NCBI GenBank assembly: GCA_022393335.1
Contig: JAJEKB010021338.1
Location: 343,528-407,527 of the forward strand
Direction: 5' to 3'
DNA from: Macrotrachela quadricornifera
Lineage: Eukaryota; Rotifera; Eurotatoria; Philodinida; Philodinidae
DNA: 64,000 nucleotides
Below the pieces are notes generated by a model, which saw only the letters and a program-made list of their open reading frames with translations, had not been told where the DNA came from and searched no databases. The stretch's first letter is position 1. The number at the start of each line of letters is the position of its first letter. This document shows positions 11,187-22,078 of this stretch, piece after piece. The position numbers and the translations under genes are program-made.

Positions 11187-11646
11187 ATCGGGTGTCCCAG
11201 GAAGAATGGACCACTCAGTATTGTTAACATTTCTTCTTTCGTATCCACTTAATTAAAGACTTTTTTATTATCAAAAGATAGTGCTTGAAATTCTCTACAA
11301 AACCATATATGGCTAGACTGAAAAACAGTTTTAGATATATTTGATAAAAGATCAAAACTAAAGACATACAAGCAACTATAAAATCTAACGAATGTACAAT
11401 ATGAAATGCAAAGTAACACCATTTATTATGGGGCACTCGTTAGATTTTATAGTTGCTTGTATGTCTTTAGTTTTGGTCTTTTATCAAATATATCTACAAC
11501 TGTTTTTGAGCCTGATCATATATGGTTTTGTAGAGAATTTCAAGCGATATCTTTTGATAATAAAAAAGTCTTCAACTACATGGATAAGAGAGGAGAAATG
11601 TTAAAAATACTGAGAGGCCCATTCTTCCAGGTGCATCCGATAAATA
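11187..11646. mobile_element. Foldback / Tc1-mariner-like MITE
   Basis: Two arms of about 205 bp (about 11189-11395 and 11430-11643) are inverted copies around a short centre. Ends read tcgggtgtcccaggaagaat and, inverted on the right, tcggatgcacctggaagaat, each next to TA. TA target sites and gggtgtccc-type ends suit the Tc1/mariner superfamily. No transposase is present. The two open frames of 70 aa on opposite strands are the same arm read twice. Confidence 0.7.
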
Positions 11647-11786
11647 ATTTTTGATAGTATATAATTGATTGAAAGAGAAAAATAAATGATTATTTTTTTA
11701 ATCTTGATTTTAACAAACAAAAATGTCACAATATGAAATAAAAAATAATAAGTTGTTAATGTTTAGTAAAAATAAATTTTTTTAAT

Positions 11787-12047
11787 CATCTTATACGAGC
11801 TGACCTTCATCCACGCACTATAAATTATCTCGAAGGACGTCATAATAGATGGAAGAAAAGTTCTATGAAACCTCATTATGATCTTTATATGTGTATTGAT
11901 ATGTTTAAAAATGGACAATTTTTAGCTGCAGATGAAAAACAAAGACACGAAGCAGGAACAGCTCTACCAAAACGTCGGAAAACTACTCGAAGAGTTGAAG
12001 AATCATTAATTTGATTATGGGATAAAGTAGAAAAAAAATCAGATTAG
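11787..12047 (+). pseudogene. MULE transposase C-terminal relic
   Basis: A plus-strand frame reads LHPRTINYLEGRHNRWKK, then KPHYDLYMCIDMFKNGQF and ALPKRRKTTRR, before stops. The order matches the C-terminal part of Mutator-like transposases, where a TNN-LEGWH-type motif precedes a helical segment and a basic tail. Only this fragment survives. It differs from the fragment at 27.4 kb, so at least two MULE lineages left debris here. Confidence 0.55.
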
Positions 12048-12852
12048 TAGAGAAATTTTTTTAAAAGGTGTTGGACTTCGTTATTTTCAATATTTAAAAT
12101 ATAATACAAAACATATTATTTAAATTTAGTAAAACTAACTTTTTCTCTTAAGACTGATCATATATTATTTAAAACATTTATGTTATTTAGATCATCCAGA
12201 TTTATTTGTTTATTGTCAAAGAAAAACTATTGTTTTATCTTCAAGATTATAAAAAAAAGAAGTAGATTACAGTTGCTAAGTTTTGATGGGACAAACAGAG
12301 ACACAAACGTAGTATTTATTTTTAAAAGAACGAAATAAAATGGACTGGTTAATATTTCGCTTTATTTTATGTTTTTCTCCAATATATGTTTATAATTTAT
12401 TATAAAGAGATATTATCTTCTAAATGAACATCAGATGTTCTTCAATTTTTATAAAAATATTATATATTTATTTCATGTAAGAAAGGAAATGATTAGTCAT
12501 CTTTTCTCGTGTTTTGTTTCACTTATCGAACACATATGTACTTTTCGAACAAAAATAAAAAAGATCTATGCTGTCTCTGCTATCTTTTTTTATATAACTG
12601 AGACAATTCACTTCAAGTATTTCGTTGGTAACACCCATGAGCTTTTAGTAAATTTTTTGGATCCAGCTGGACAAACGAATGACAATATTATGTGTATATT
12701 TCGCTGCAGATCATATTCGAACATCAATTTCATAAATTGTAAGAGTGGTTATATTGTTTTTATAAAAACTAAGGAAGAGATATAACGAATACACTAGGCG
12801 AAATGAGCCTTTCAGTATTCTTCTAGCAAAGTATAAACGAAATTCTATTCTG
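12048..12852. other. No gene recognised
   Basis: AT-rich spacer. An open frame at 12435-12785 has no recognisable domain or intron structure. The last bases are the left flank of the next transposon. Confidence 0.4.
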
Positions 12853-12960
12853 ATACAAACCAGAGACCGTCATCAGGACAGGGCGACAGGGCTGCCCTGT
12901 TGTCCTGTACTGCCCTGCCCTGTACTACAGGGCAAACTTCTTTTTTTGCCCTGTCCTGTT

Positions 12961-13129
12961 TGCCCTGCAAGGCTACTAAGGAAAAGTACAGGGCAGGACA
13001 GGGCAAATTTTTTTTGCCCTGCAAGGCTACTAAGGAAAAGTACAGGGCAGGACAGGGCAAATTTTTTTTGCCCTGCAAGGCTACTAAGGAAAAGTACAGG
13101 GCAGGACAGGGCAAATTTTTTTTGCCCTG
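12961..13129. repeat. 54-bp tandem repeat, three units
   Basis: The word gcaaggctactaaggaaaag recurs at 12967, 13021 and 13075, giving a strict 54-bp period with almost no divergence. Since 54 is a multiple of three, long repeat-encoded frames appear on both strands; they are not genes. Confidence 0.92.
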
Positions 13130-13559
13130 TTAATTTTTCACATTCGTTTGTTTGAAATCCTTTTACGAAGCTAAATGGATTCTTTCGACACATCCATTAT
13201 CGATGAAATTCTATTAACCAATGGTGAACCTATTCTTTCAATTAGTTTCATCAGAACTCATAGATTCGATACTCGTTCGGATTTTTTATCGTATAATACG
13301 ACTCTTTCCACTTCTAAAAAGTTCAACCACGGTTATCACATCAAAATTATTTATAGTAAATAGAAAATAAATTACAATCTCTCGGTAAGTGATGACTTAC
13401 GTCTTCAAATTTTGAAGACGACAGCATTCAATCAGTCAGAATCTGTATTTCTTGGTAAATATCTTATTTTTCTACAGTTATCCAGCTTATTCTTTAGATC
13501 TGTACAAGAAAAGTGAAGATACAAAACTAAAATCAATTATTTTTTCTACAAAGAATTAT

Positions 13560-13690
13560 ATGAAAAGATGAATGATAGTAATTTTGCTAGTTTTATATGA
13601 TATGTCGAAAGCTCTAATTATTTTCATATATCTTTATTATTTTAATTGTTATAAAACTAGAAAAATTACTATCACTCATCTTTTAATATT
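13560..13690. repeat. Short inverted repeat inside the hAT-type element
   Basis: gatgaatgatagtaatttt near 13569 is matched in inverted form by aaaaattactatcactcatc near 13661, with about 35-bp arms ending in aaaagatga/tcatctttt. It is probably a small MITE nested in, or a hairpin of, the larger hAT-type element. Confidence 0.55.
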
Positions 13691-14293
13691 AATAAAATTG
13701 AAAATTAAGATCTATGATTACTCCTATTACAGAGAATAAATTACAATCCCATTATTTTCGCTTAATTATAATGTGACTTTTGATCAATTATTTCGATTTC
13801 TTTCATTGATAAGAGTCTTATTTTTTGCTTCATTAATCAAAATATTTACCAATTTTTAATTTTTTTGAGTTAGTTATAACCTTAATTGACCAGAAAATTT
13901 TGAAAATAATCTCGATGATGTAAAAAAAACTAACATAACACCTAAACAGGTTTATAATCATATAAAAACAGTGTCGTTCTAGTAGAATTTCAACGGATTA
14001 TTTATCGTTTCTACGCACGAATAATATTCTGTTGAAATGACTTGAACAAGACATATATAATGAATACCTATCCCGTTAGATTTATTCATCATGTTATGAG
14101 CTCATCCTACAGTTGAGATTCAATTTCAATGCCCTCAGGGCGCCCTGTCCTATACTGCCCTGCCCTCAGGGCCGGCCAGGGCGGAAAAAAAATTATGTCT
14201 TACCGTTCAAGGCAGACCAGGGCAAGACATAGCAGGGCACAGGACAGGACAGGGCAAAAAAAAATGTGCCCTGTGACGGTCTCTGATACAAAC

Positions 14294-15319
14294 TTCTTGT
14301 ATTTTCAAATGTATTCTTCTGACAGAGCTTTAAAAGTGACATTGACAAATGATTGTAAGGTTTCAGAGGCCAATTTTCTACAATAAATAGGTTGGAACCA
14401 TTGATCGTTCTTGTTATACATCTTCAAGATTGCAGAAAAATACTTTATAGAATTCTGTCCATATCCATATGATAGAGAATACATTTTCCTTCAAATTTGT
14501 AATATATTTAAATTTATAATAAATTTTCTATTTAACAGAACAAAATCAAAAATAAATAATCTTAATGGAAGACTCAAGTGACTTGAACAAGGAAATGTTG
14601 AGTCGAATAATTGGTGCAAAATCGTTAGTATGAAAACGAACATATTGAAAATAGACTTTTTTGAGCTTTGGAATGTTGATGGAATATAACTTTATAGTTT
14701 TTTGGTTGAAAAAACTCTCTTCATAAACATTTTATAGAAAATTTCATAGACTATCTTTTAAAAAATATTCAAATATATATATATCACAATTTCAAAAAAA
14801 TACTAAGAGGCTCATTCCACCTGACATACCCATTTGTTTTCCTAAAAATTTGAAAATTTTTCGAAAAGAATGATTGTCAATTTCAAAACATGTTGTCTTT
14901 TTCATCCAAGTACCATCGTTGAATAGAGTAAACAAAGCTTTCCATTCTAGATAAGTTTTATAAGAGTTCGCCTTTGTAAAGAATATAGTTGAACAAAATC
15001 TTTATATACGACTAAAACAGAATGTTCAGATACTTTTTTGACTAACTATTTATTACAGACTATTTGTACCTTTTGAAGTTCTTTAAACTGTAATAAAGTG
15101 AAAAGGGTACATTAAGTATACTAAAAAACAATGCAATGTTTTTCTTGGATTTTTTGGGAACTTTAATTCATGCATATTACAATGTATATCTGTTTATATC
15201 TTGCAAGAAATAGTCACTCAATTTCATATATTTGTAATGTTTATTCGAGTATATATAAAAGAAAATTAGTCACCTCCGGTGAGATCAAAAGAAAAAAGTA
15301 TTAATCAAATATAATTGAT
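14294..15319. other. No gene recognised
   Basis: AT-rich spacer. Near 14795-14840 a segment resembles the right end of the foldback element at 11.6 kb (atactaagaggctcattcca), probably an eroded relative. Nothing else supported. Confidence 0.4.
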
Positions 15320-16192
15320 TTATAGTATTAGATTCTTGATAGTATTATTGTTTATATTTGCTTGTCGTATTGTCTCTTTTCCTTGATCACTGAAACGATT
15401 TCGTGCTAGATCTAATCTATCAAATATTCGATTACTTTTGAGCATAGTAACAATGGCATCAACACTTTGATCTCCAATATAATTCTGTCGAATATTAAAA
15501 CATTTTAATATTTGATTTTGTTGGAATGCCATACAGAGTGCTTGCATTCCTATATCACCAATTGCATTACTGTCAAGAGAGAGTACTTTAACTATTGTAT
15601 TAGATTGAAGCATAGAAGCTATTTCTTTAGCACCTATATCTGTCATTGAAGTTCTTGTTAATTTCAAATCAGTAAGAGTTCGATTATCATGAAGTGCTTG
15701 AGCAATTAAAGTCACACCAATATCTAATAATGGATTTCCATGTAGTACTAAAGTAACAAGCGTTGAATTAACTCGAATCATTTCACTAATTGATTTTGCA
15801 CCAATTTCAGTTATTTGATTATCTATCAAATTTAATTCAGTTATTGTTGTATTAGATAATAATAAAGACATAAAAATTGCTACGCCTGTATCTCCTAAAG
15901 AATTTCCACCAAGATGAAGACTTTTAACTGCTGTATTTGCTGCTAAAGCATCAAATAGATATTTAGCACCATCAAAATCAACTTGATTATGACCAATTAT
16001 TCGAAGAGAATTCCAACGTTTATTTGTTCTTAATTCATCAGCAATCAATCGCATATCATCATTAGATAATGTATTCACATAAAATGTTGCTGTTTTACAT
16101 AGTCGCATATTTCGAATAAGTATTTCTAATTTTTCATTTTCATATGTTAGTGGAGAATATTCTTCGTCATCTTCTTCATTATTACTTGCCAT
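15320..16192 (-). CDS. Leucine-rich repeat protein, RI/NLRC3-like
   Basis: Single exon on the minus strand, 290 aa from the ATG at 16192. An in-frame upstream ATG at 16246 would add 18 residues rich in Lys and Ile, and is less likely. After an acidic N-terminus (NNEEDDEEYSP), about eight 28-residue leucine-rich repeats follow the ribonuclease-inhibitor pattern, for example VKSLHLGGNSLGDTGV, ITELNLIDNQITEIGA and VKVLSLDSNAIGDIG. Such repeats form a curved protein-binding surface. There is no NACHT, Pyrin, CARD or membrane segment, so it is an LRR-only protein rather than a full NLR. Partners cannot be inferred. It starts a run of minus-strand genes extending to 37.7 kb. Confidence 0.85.
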   Translation of the reverse strand: MASNNEEDDEEYSPLTYENEKLEILIRNMRLCKTATFYVNTLSNDDMRLIADELRTNKRWNSLRIIGHNQVDFDGAKYLFDALAANTAVKSLHLGGNSLGDTGVAIFMSLLLSNTTITELNLIDNQITEIGAKSISEMIRVNSTLVTLVLHGNPLLDIGVTLIAQALHDNRTLTDLKLTRTSMTDIGAKEIASMLQSNTIVKVLSLDSNAIGDIGMQALCMAFQQNQILKCFNIRQNYIGDQSVDAIVTMLKSNRIFDRLDLARNRFSDQGKETIRQANINNNTIKNLIL

Positions 16193-16246
16193 TTTGTTTA
16201 ATAAACTTTGTTTTTTTTTTATTTTTATATTATCTATACTAATCAA

Positions 16247-17445
16247 TCAAAAATTCAAAAGAAACATTTAATAATGAAAACTACTTACAATTATTTATTA
16301 CACTATGCACTGTTTCAATAAAAACATGTAATTTCGTCTTGTTACTATCTGAATATTCTCAATTTCTATCAAATATTTGTTGGTTGCTAATACATTTTTC
16401 TTTCACATTTCTTTTTCAATAACATGATTCATTTCATTATACCTGTTATAAACATGACGTAGTGAACACGTTTCATTCTTTATTTATTCTCAATTACAAA
16501 GAACGACAAAAAATATATTCTTTTCTTCATTTATATTAACATAAGATAAAGTATGAGACTAAAACTGACTAGAGTCGTAATTTTCAGTTCTTTTTTTTTG
16601 TCATGAAAAAAAAAGATAATTTATTGAAGTATAAACTGACGAATTGAGCTATCATTGTGATTTAAAAATAAGTATTTGAACGTAAAATTTTCCACATTTA
16701 AGAATGAATTTATCGAATATTTTATCATGTAAATTATCTATTGAAATATAGCTGCTAAACTATTGAGCCAGAATTGTACTTTTAGAGAATTGATATTAAA
16801 AGAAAATTACATTATTTGAAAATGGTAGCCGTCAACTAGAATATTATACTGGTAATTCTCTTCTAATTAATGAAGAGTTGTATCATACAGATCCTCTATT
16901 GCCTACGAAGAAAATATATGTTGTGAACCTTTGAAAAAAAAATCATTAATTTTATGCTATAATCTGACAAAGTAATTGATTTATATGAATTTTACATTTT
17001 CATCTATTTAGACAACAATCCAAAGAATTTTATATTTAATTCAGACTGTATTTCAGGTAATTGTCCCGAGAGAGCATTGGAAAAATCGATCTTCCTCAAA
17101 AGAATAGAAATATCCGGAGAAAGGTATCAGTCCAAATTGTCACCAATCGAAATCTAACTTCTCTCTATAGTAGTTCTACTTCTGGAATGGTTCATTCCTT
17201 CTGAAAATATTCTTGGACACACTACTGTGGTGTTTAATTCTATGAGAAACGACATTTATTTTCACAAGGTATGAATAATTTTATACATTACAATTAAGAC
17301 ATAATATCGAATCAAATTTTCTTAATGGTGATCAAATGATATCACAAGAAATCTTAAGAAAATTTATACTTATTCTTCATCATTCGTTTCACTGCTTCAG
17401 TCAAATATTATTAATCAAAAATGTTATTTATTGAAATATATATAA
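16247..17445. other. No gene recognised
   Basis: AT-rich intergenic sequence upstream of the LRR gene and downstream of the SDR gene. Around 17050-17240 composition is a little less AT-rich, possibly an old repeat, but I cannot classify it. Confidence 0.4.
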
Positions 17446-17449
17446 AAAT

Positions 17450-18334
17450 TTAAGAAAATTCTATTCCTCCATCTATCATAATACTTTGTCCAGTCATATA
17501 GTCTGAATCTTTACTAGCAAGATATGAGACAAAATTTGCAACATCTTCTGGTATACTTGTACGTCCAAGAGCAATCAAGCTGTTCGAATATTCTTTGATA
17601 ACTTCTCCCTTGTTTTTATTTTCATATTTTGCCAATTTTTCATCAATTAAATCCCACATAGCAGTACCAACAATACCTATATTAAATAACTAAATTTTTT
17701 ACTTAAAATAAATTGAAACATACCAGGGCAATAGGCATTCACTGTAATATTATATTTAGCTAATTCCATAGCAGCAGCTTGTGTTAGACCACGTACACCC
17801 CATTTACTAGCAGAATAATGACTTAGTTTCGGAAATGGTTTATACCCAACAATACTACATGCACCAATAATTTTCCCTCCACTACCTTGTTTAATCATAA
17901 TTTTCGCTGCTTCTTTATAACAAAGAAAAACACCACGCATATTAACAGCAAACATATTATCCCAATCTTCTGTAGTTATTTCAATCAATTCTTTTACTTG
18001 AGCAATTCCTGCATTAGCAACTACAACCTTAAACGTTTGTTAAATAAGAAAATATGAAATAGATGAAAGATAATATAAAACATACATTTAAACTACCGAA
18101 TTGTTTCGCTACATTTTGCATCATTGTTTCAACTAATTTCTCATTTGAAACATCAGCAATAATAGAAATAGATTTTCGACCAAGTTTTTCTATTTCTTTT
18201 TGAGTATCATTGAGTTCATCAGAGTTTGCTTTAATATCATTAACAGCAACATTGAAACCATCATTCGCAAGACGTAAAGCAATTGCACGTCCAATTCCTC
18301 GTGCAGCGCCAGTAATTAAAGCATTACAAGACAT
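17450..18334 (-). CDS. Short-chain dehydrogenase, acetoin/diacetyl reductase-like
   Basis: Three exons on the minus strand: 18334-18086, 18027-17724 and 17676-17450, with GT-AG introns of 58 and 47 bp, encoding 259 aa. The classical SDR layout is complete: nucleotide-binding TGAARGIG at residues 8-15, ANAG at 87-90, the catalytic Ser near 141, and Tyr154 and Lys158 in YSASK. The C-terminus [10 protein letters not shown] is typical of the family. The segment [18 protein letters not shown] and the [11 protein letters not shown] region resemble meso-2,3-butanediol dehydrogenase/diacetyl reductase of bacteria and fungi. A cytosolic NAD(P)-dependent reduction of a small ketone is the likely activity; the substrate is inferred. 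The start MSCNALITG puts the Rossmann glycines at the usual distance; an ATG 15 bp upstream is also in frame. Confidence 0.85.
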
Positions 18335-18349
18335 CTGAAATGAGATCAA

Positions 18350-19022
18350 TTAAAACCTGAAATATGCATAATTAAGAATAGTGATATCCTTGATATTCCT
18401 TGTAGTTCACTCCAAAATATTGTCGACTATAATACAGCGACAATGTTTAATACCATTCTCCTTTGTTTAACGAAAAAGCTTATGTATCAATATGCGAGAA
18501 TTGGTTTATATTGAGTTGAATATTTTATGTGAATGATTACTGTTTAGACAAATGGTGATAAATATGTTCGATGTATACGAGAATAAATTTATATTTCTTT
18601 TTTTTTTTCTTTCTTTTCCACCATCATTATCATTGTATAAGCTAAGTGACGTGTATTATAAATATGTATTTCTTTCGTTTTTATCGTTCTATAGCTTTAC
18701 AAAAGACAATCAAATATTACTTTCATACCTTGTTATTATCATACTGATCTATCAAAAGGATACTAAACGATGTGACATGTTATTAGGTCAAGTGGTTCAT
18801 TCTTTAACATTAAAAATCGACATGCACATATAGCTATGGCTCTTTATAATAGTTACAAATGACGAGCTTCGAATGTTATTATATATATGATTCTGTATTG
18901 AATAAGATTTATTATATTGCAAATTCTATAGAGTTGTTTTTCACAGCATTAATCACTATTTGATTAGACAAACTTATATTTCTGTTTGAAAAAAACAAAA
19001 AAAAATAATACACTAATATATG
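18350..19022. other. No gene recognised
   Basis: Spacer between the SDR gene and the 3' end of the Ariadne gene. The hydrophobic plus-strand frame at 18552-18833 has no splice or domain support. Confidence 0.4.
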
Positions 19023-21361
19023 TTATATTGTTTTTTTTTCTTCATTCTGATATTGCCAATAATTATTTGTATAACCTTCTTTAACATATTTTAATAAAAC
19101 AGATTTTCTAGCATGACAATATTGATATTTTTCAATTAATTTTTGTTTAATACTATTAAATATAATTTCTTTTGTTAAATCTTTTTCTAAAATTTCACTA
19201 AGTTCTTCACATGCTCGTTCTAAATCAGCTTGATTTTCTTCAAAAACAATTGATTGATTATTTTTTATTAAATAATATGCAAATTGATATGTATATATTA
19301 ATGTTTGACGACAATTTAATAAAACATCAAAAACTTTATCAATAATTTGAATATCAGTTTTTGATAATTGTTGTTCATTTCGATTTAATTTAAAATGAAT
19401 TTTTTTAAATAATTTTTTTTCTAAATCATATGAATGTTCATGATTACGAAAACGATCATAATAATGAGTATAACGTATTAATGAAGATGTATATTGATTT
19501 TGTATTTCATTATTATCAACATAACGATTGCATCCTGAATGTGTAGACCATATACCTTAATAAATAATATAGAATTTTAAAGTCAGCTCAATAAACTAAT
19601 ACTTACATGATTAATAATAATTAAGGTGAGTACTCATCTAGTTAGCAATAACGAGGAAATATTCCCAAGTAGATCTGAAACTTTTACAATTAATCATTCT
19701 CATTGAGACTTATCTCTACGAAATGTTTCAAATTGAAATTCGAAACTCAATTTTTCTAATGTTGCTGAGAAAGATCATAGCATTTTTTCTTAAACATACA
19801 GTAAAAAAACAATACATCCTTAATAAAAAGTTAGTAGACTGAACTTTTATTAGAGTATTTATAGATTAATATCCTCTATTCAAAAGCCATGTGACACTTG
19901 AAAATGTTTTCTCTCAAGTGATGTAATCAAGATATTGATAGAATGCGTTAATTAACGCCTTTGAAGACGGTGAGACATACCTTGTCTCACCTATTTCTCC
20001 AGAATATTCTCATTGATTCGGAAATCACATCACAAACTCCTTCGGTCGCAGTTTAATATGATCTTCAATCTTGACCGAACCATCTATTTTATCCATTCCA
20101 ATGAATTTCTACATTAATATAGATCTAGATTGAATTGAATCATGATTTTTCTGATTCACTTCGATTTGTTATGAATTATAAAATATACAATGAATATACG
20201 TGGGCTCAAAATTTTGAAATTATGTACTTTCAAACTGATTGTTTGTTTTTAAACACATGAAATAATTTCAATCTTTCATATAAACTTACCAAAACATAAC
20301 CAACAAAATTCATGTGAACAATTTCTACATGTCATATGATCACAACCACCATTTTTTTCAATATTTACTTTACACTTTGGACAAGATTTTGTATTAACTT
20401 TTAACCACATTATTGTTTCACTATCATCATATAATTTTTTATTCCATTGTAATAATAAACAACATTTTATTGGATCATGCCATGGTTGAGCACAATGAAA
20501 ACAAAATGATGTTTGACAATGATTACATGTTATTAATTGTGCATAATTATAAGCTGATGTTAATGATGTTGCATTAATAATATAACCACAATTTTGTCCT
20601 GGACACCAACGTGTACGAGGATTATTATCAATATAAGAATTTAATATTATTTTTGTATATATATGTTTAGCAAAATCATTATTATCTAAAAATTTTGTTA
20701 TAGTTTCATCATCAACAAGAATTTCACATTGAAAATCTGGACAATTTATTGTTTGTGCAAGACCTTGATTAATAATTTGATTTATTAAATAATTTTTCCA
20801 ACAATTATTACAAAATGTATGTTTACATTCAAGATTAAACATATCTTTTTCGTCATCAGAATAACAAATTAAACATGTTTGATTTGATTGATTTATAGAT
20901 GATGAAGTTTTTTTTAAAAATGGATTTATAATTTTTGCTTGTTGAAAAAATTCATCATGATTCATTTCATAAAATTTTTCTAATAATCGTTGTTTATCCC
21001 ATTTAAAATAATGTAATAATAATTTTATTATTGATGATGGTAATTGAAGTATATCTTTTACTTCATCAACATAATTCATCATTAATTCAATATATTGATT
21101 TTGATTTAAAATTTTATATTGAAAATTAGGATTTATATCATCAGATGGTGTTAATGGTTCATCAATATATGGTTGACTTACTTCATTTTGAATATCTTCA
21201 TTTATTTCATAAAAATTTTCATCCGATTCATCAATAGAAATAGATGGTTCATTATTTAATTTGTTTACTAATTCATTTGTTTCAGAAGAATTAAATGATT
21301 TCAATGGAATTTCTGTCATATCATAAAAACATTCATCATTATCACTTTCATCACTACTCAT
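19023..21361 (-). CDS. RBR E3 ubiquitin ligase, Ariadne-1 (ARIH1) type
   Basis: Two exons on the minus strand: 21361-20290 and 19555-19023, with a 734-bp GT-AG intron that is long for this region. The product is 534 aa; animal Ariadne-1 proteins are about 500-560. Order: acidic N-terminus, UBA-like helices (about 100-140), RING1 from CLICYSDDEKD at 163 to about 212, IBR (about 230-300), RING2 (327-356) with CPKC and NGGCDHMTC, then the Ariadne domain (YTYQFAYYLIKNNQSIVFEENQADLE). Cys340 in NGGC is the predicted catalytic cysteine that receives ubiquitin from the E2. The Ariadne domain normally auto-inhibits RING2 until neddylated cullin-RING ligases bind. All zinc ligands look intact. The second exon restores the frame exactly (CWLCFG/IWSTHSGCNR), which supports the join. 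Confidence 0.93.
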
Positions 21362-22078
21362 TATTGAAATAATATATTTTCAATATTATAAAAACACACT
21401 TTATTTTTGCGTCGTTGGTAACGTTTGTTTTTGTTTTGGTTAATGTACATGCTGTCTTGCACAATGATTTATTTAGGTGATGCCAGAACGAACGGATTCA
21501 TTCTGAATCATAGATGATTATTTTGAAAGAGAAAAAAAATCGAATGATTAAGTTTTTTTCTGTTCTATGTTTTCGAAAAAATAAACGAAAGAATATTAAA
21601 AAAAAAGATTGAAAGGTGGGCATTTTTTCGAATAATTTTTGATAGGAAAAAGATATGAAACTACGGCTTTCACCGTTGGAAACGAAAGATGAAAATTTAA
21701 TATTTCAACTCAAAAGCACCATTGGCCCAAATTTCTTCAGAATTATTTTAATCTAGATACTCCCTCAATGTGCCCAAAATATGGGCTCTAAAACGGTTAA
21801 CCACTTCGGGTACCTCCCTTGTAAACTATTGTAATAATGAATATGATTTACATTATTTCATTCATGTATATCTCGTTCATACAATGATCATCATTAAAAT
21901 TTTAAAAACAAAAACAAGTAAAAAAATAATGTAAGACGAGATATAAGTGTTATATATATATTTGTATTAGAGAAAAGGAAAGTACAATCAACAAATATGA
22001 AATATTGTCAGTTAGTATTATATAAAAGAAAAAAGTATATAGAATTATATAACACACGATAACGAAAAATATCGTAAG
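21362..22078. other. Intergenic, no gene recognised
   Basis: Lies upstream of the Ariadne gene (divided from it by a short leader) and downstream of the TIR gene. Nothing beyond AT-rich sequence. Confidence 0.4.

Larger units (their letters stand above)
12853..14293. mobile_element. hAT-type non-autonomous element with exact 8-bp TSD
   Basis: The word atacaaac occurs at 12853-12860 and 14286-14293, directly flanking an element of 1425 bp (12861-14285). The ends match as inverted repeats starting CAGAGACCGTCA. An 8-bp duplication with CAGAG-type ends is diagnostic of the hAT superfamily. Subterminal regions are GC-rich and carry many copies of the word agggca/ccctg, including a 54-bp tandem array on the left. 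The centre is AT-rich with no recognisable transposase, so the element depends on a hAT enzyme supplied elsewhere. Confidence 0.85.

Noticed and set aside
11224..11654. Two similar 70-aa hydrophobic proteins on opposite strands
   Set aside because: They are the two arms of one foldback element; no promoter, intron or family supports a gene.
12961..13129. Possible CRISPR-like array
   Set aside because: Only three units with no distinct spacers; the whole 54-bp unit is repeated and lies inside a hAT element in an animal genome.
12845..13193. Four repeat-protein frames with motifs such as CPALYFSLVALQGKK
   Set aside because: Products of the 54-bp tandem array in a non-coding transposon, open in several frames on both strands.
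18552..18833. 93-aa hydrophobic plus-strand frame
   Set aside because: Composition is what random T-rich DNA gives; no charged topology signal, splice partner or family.
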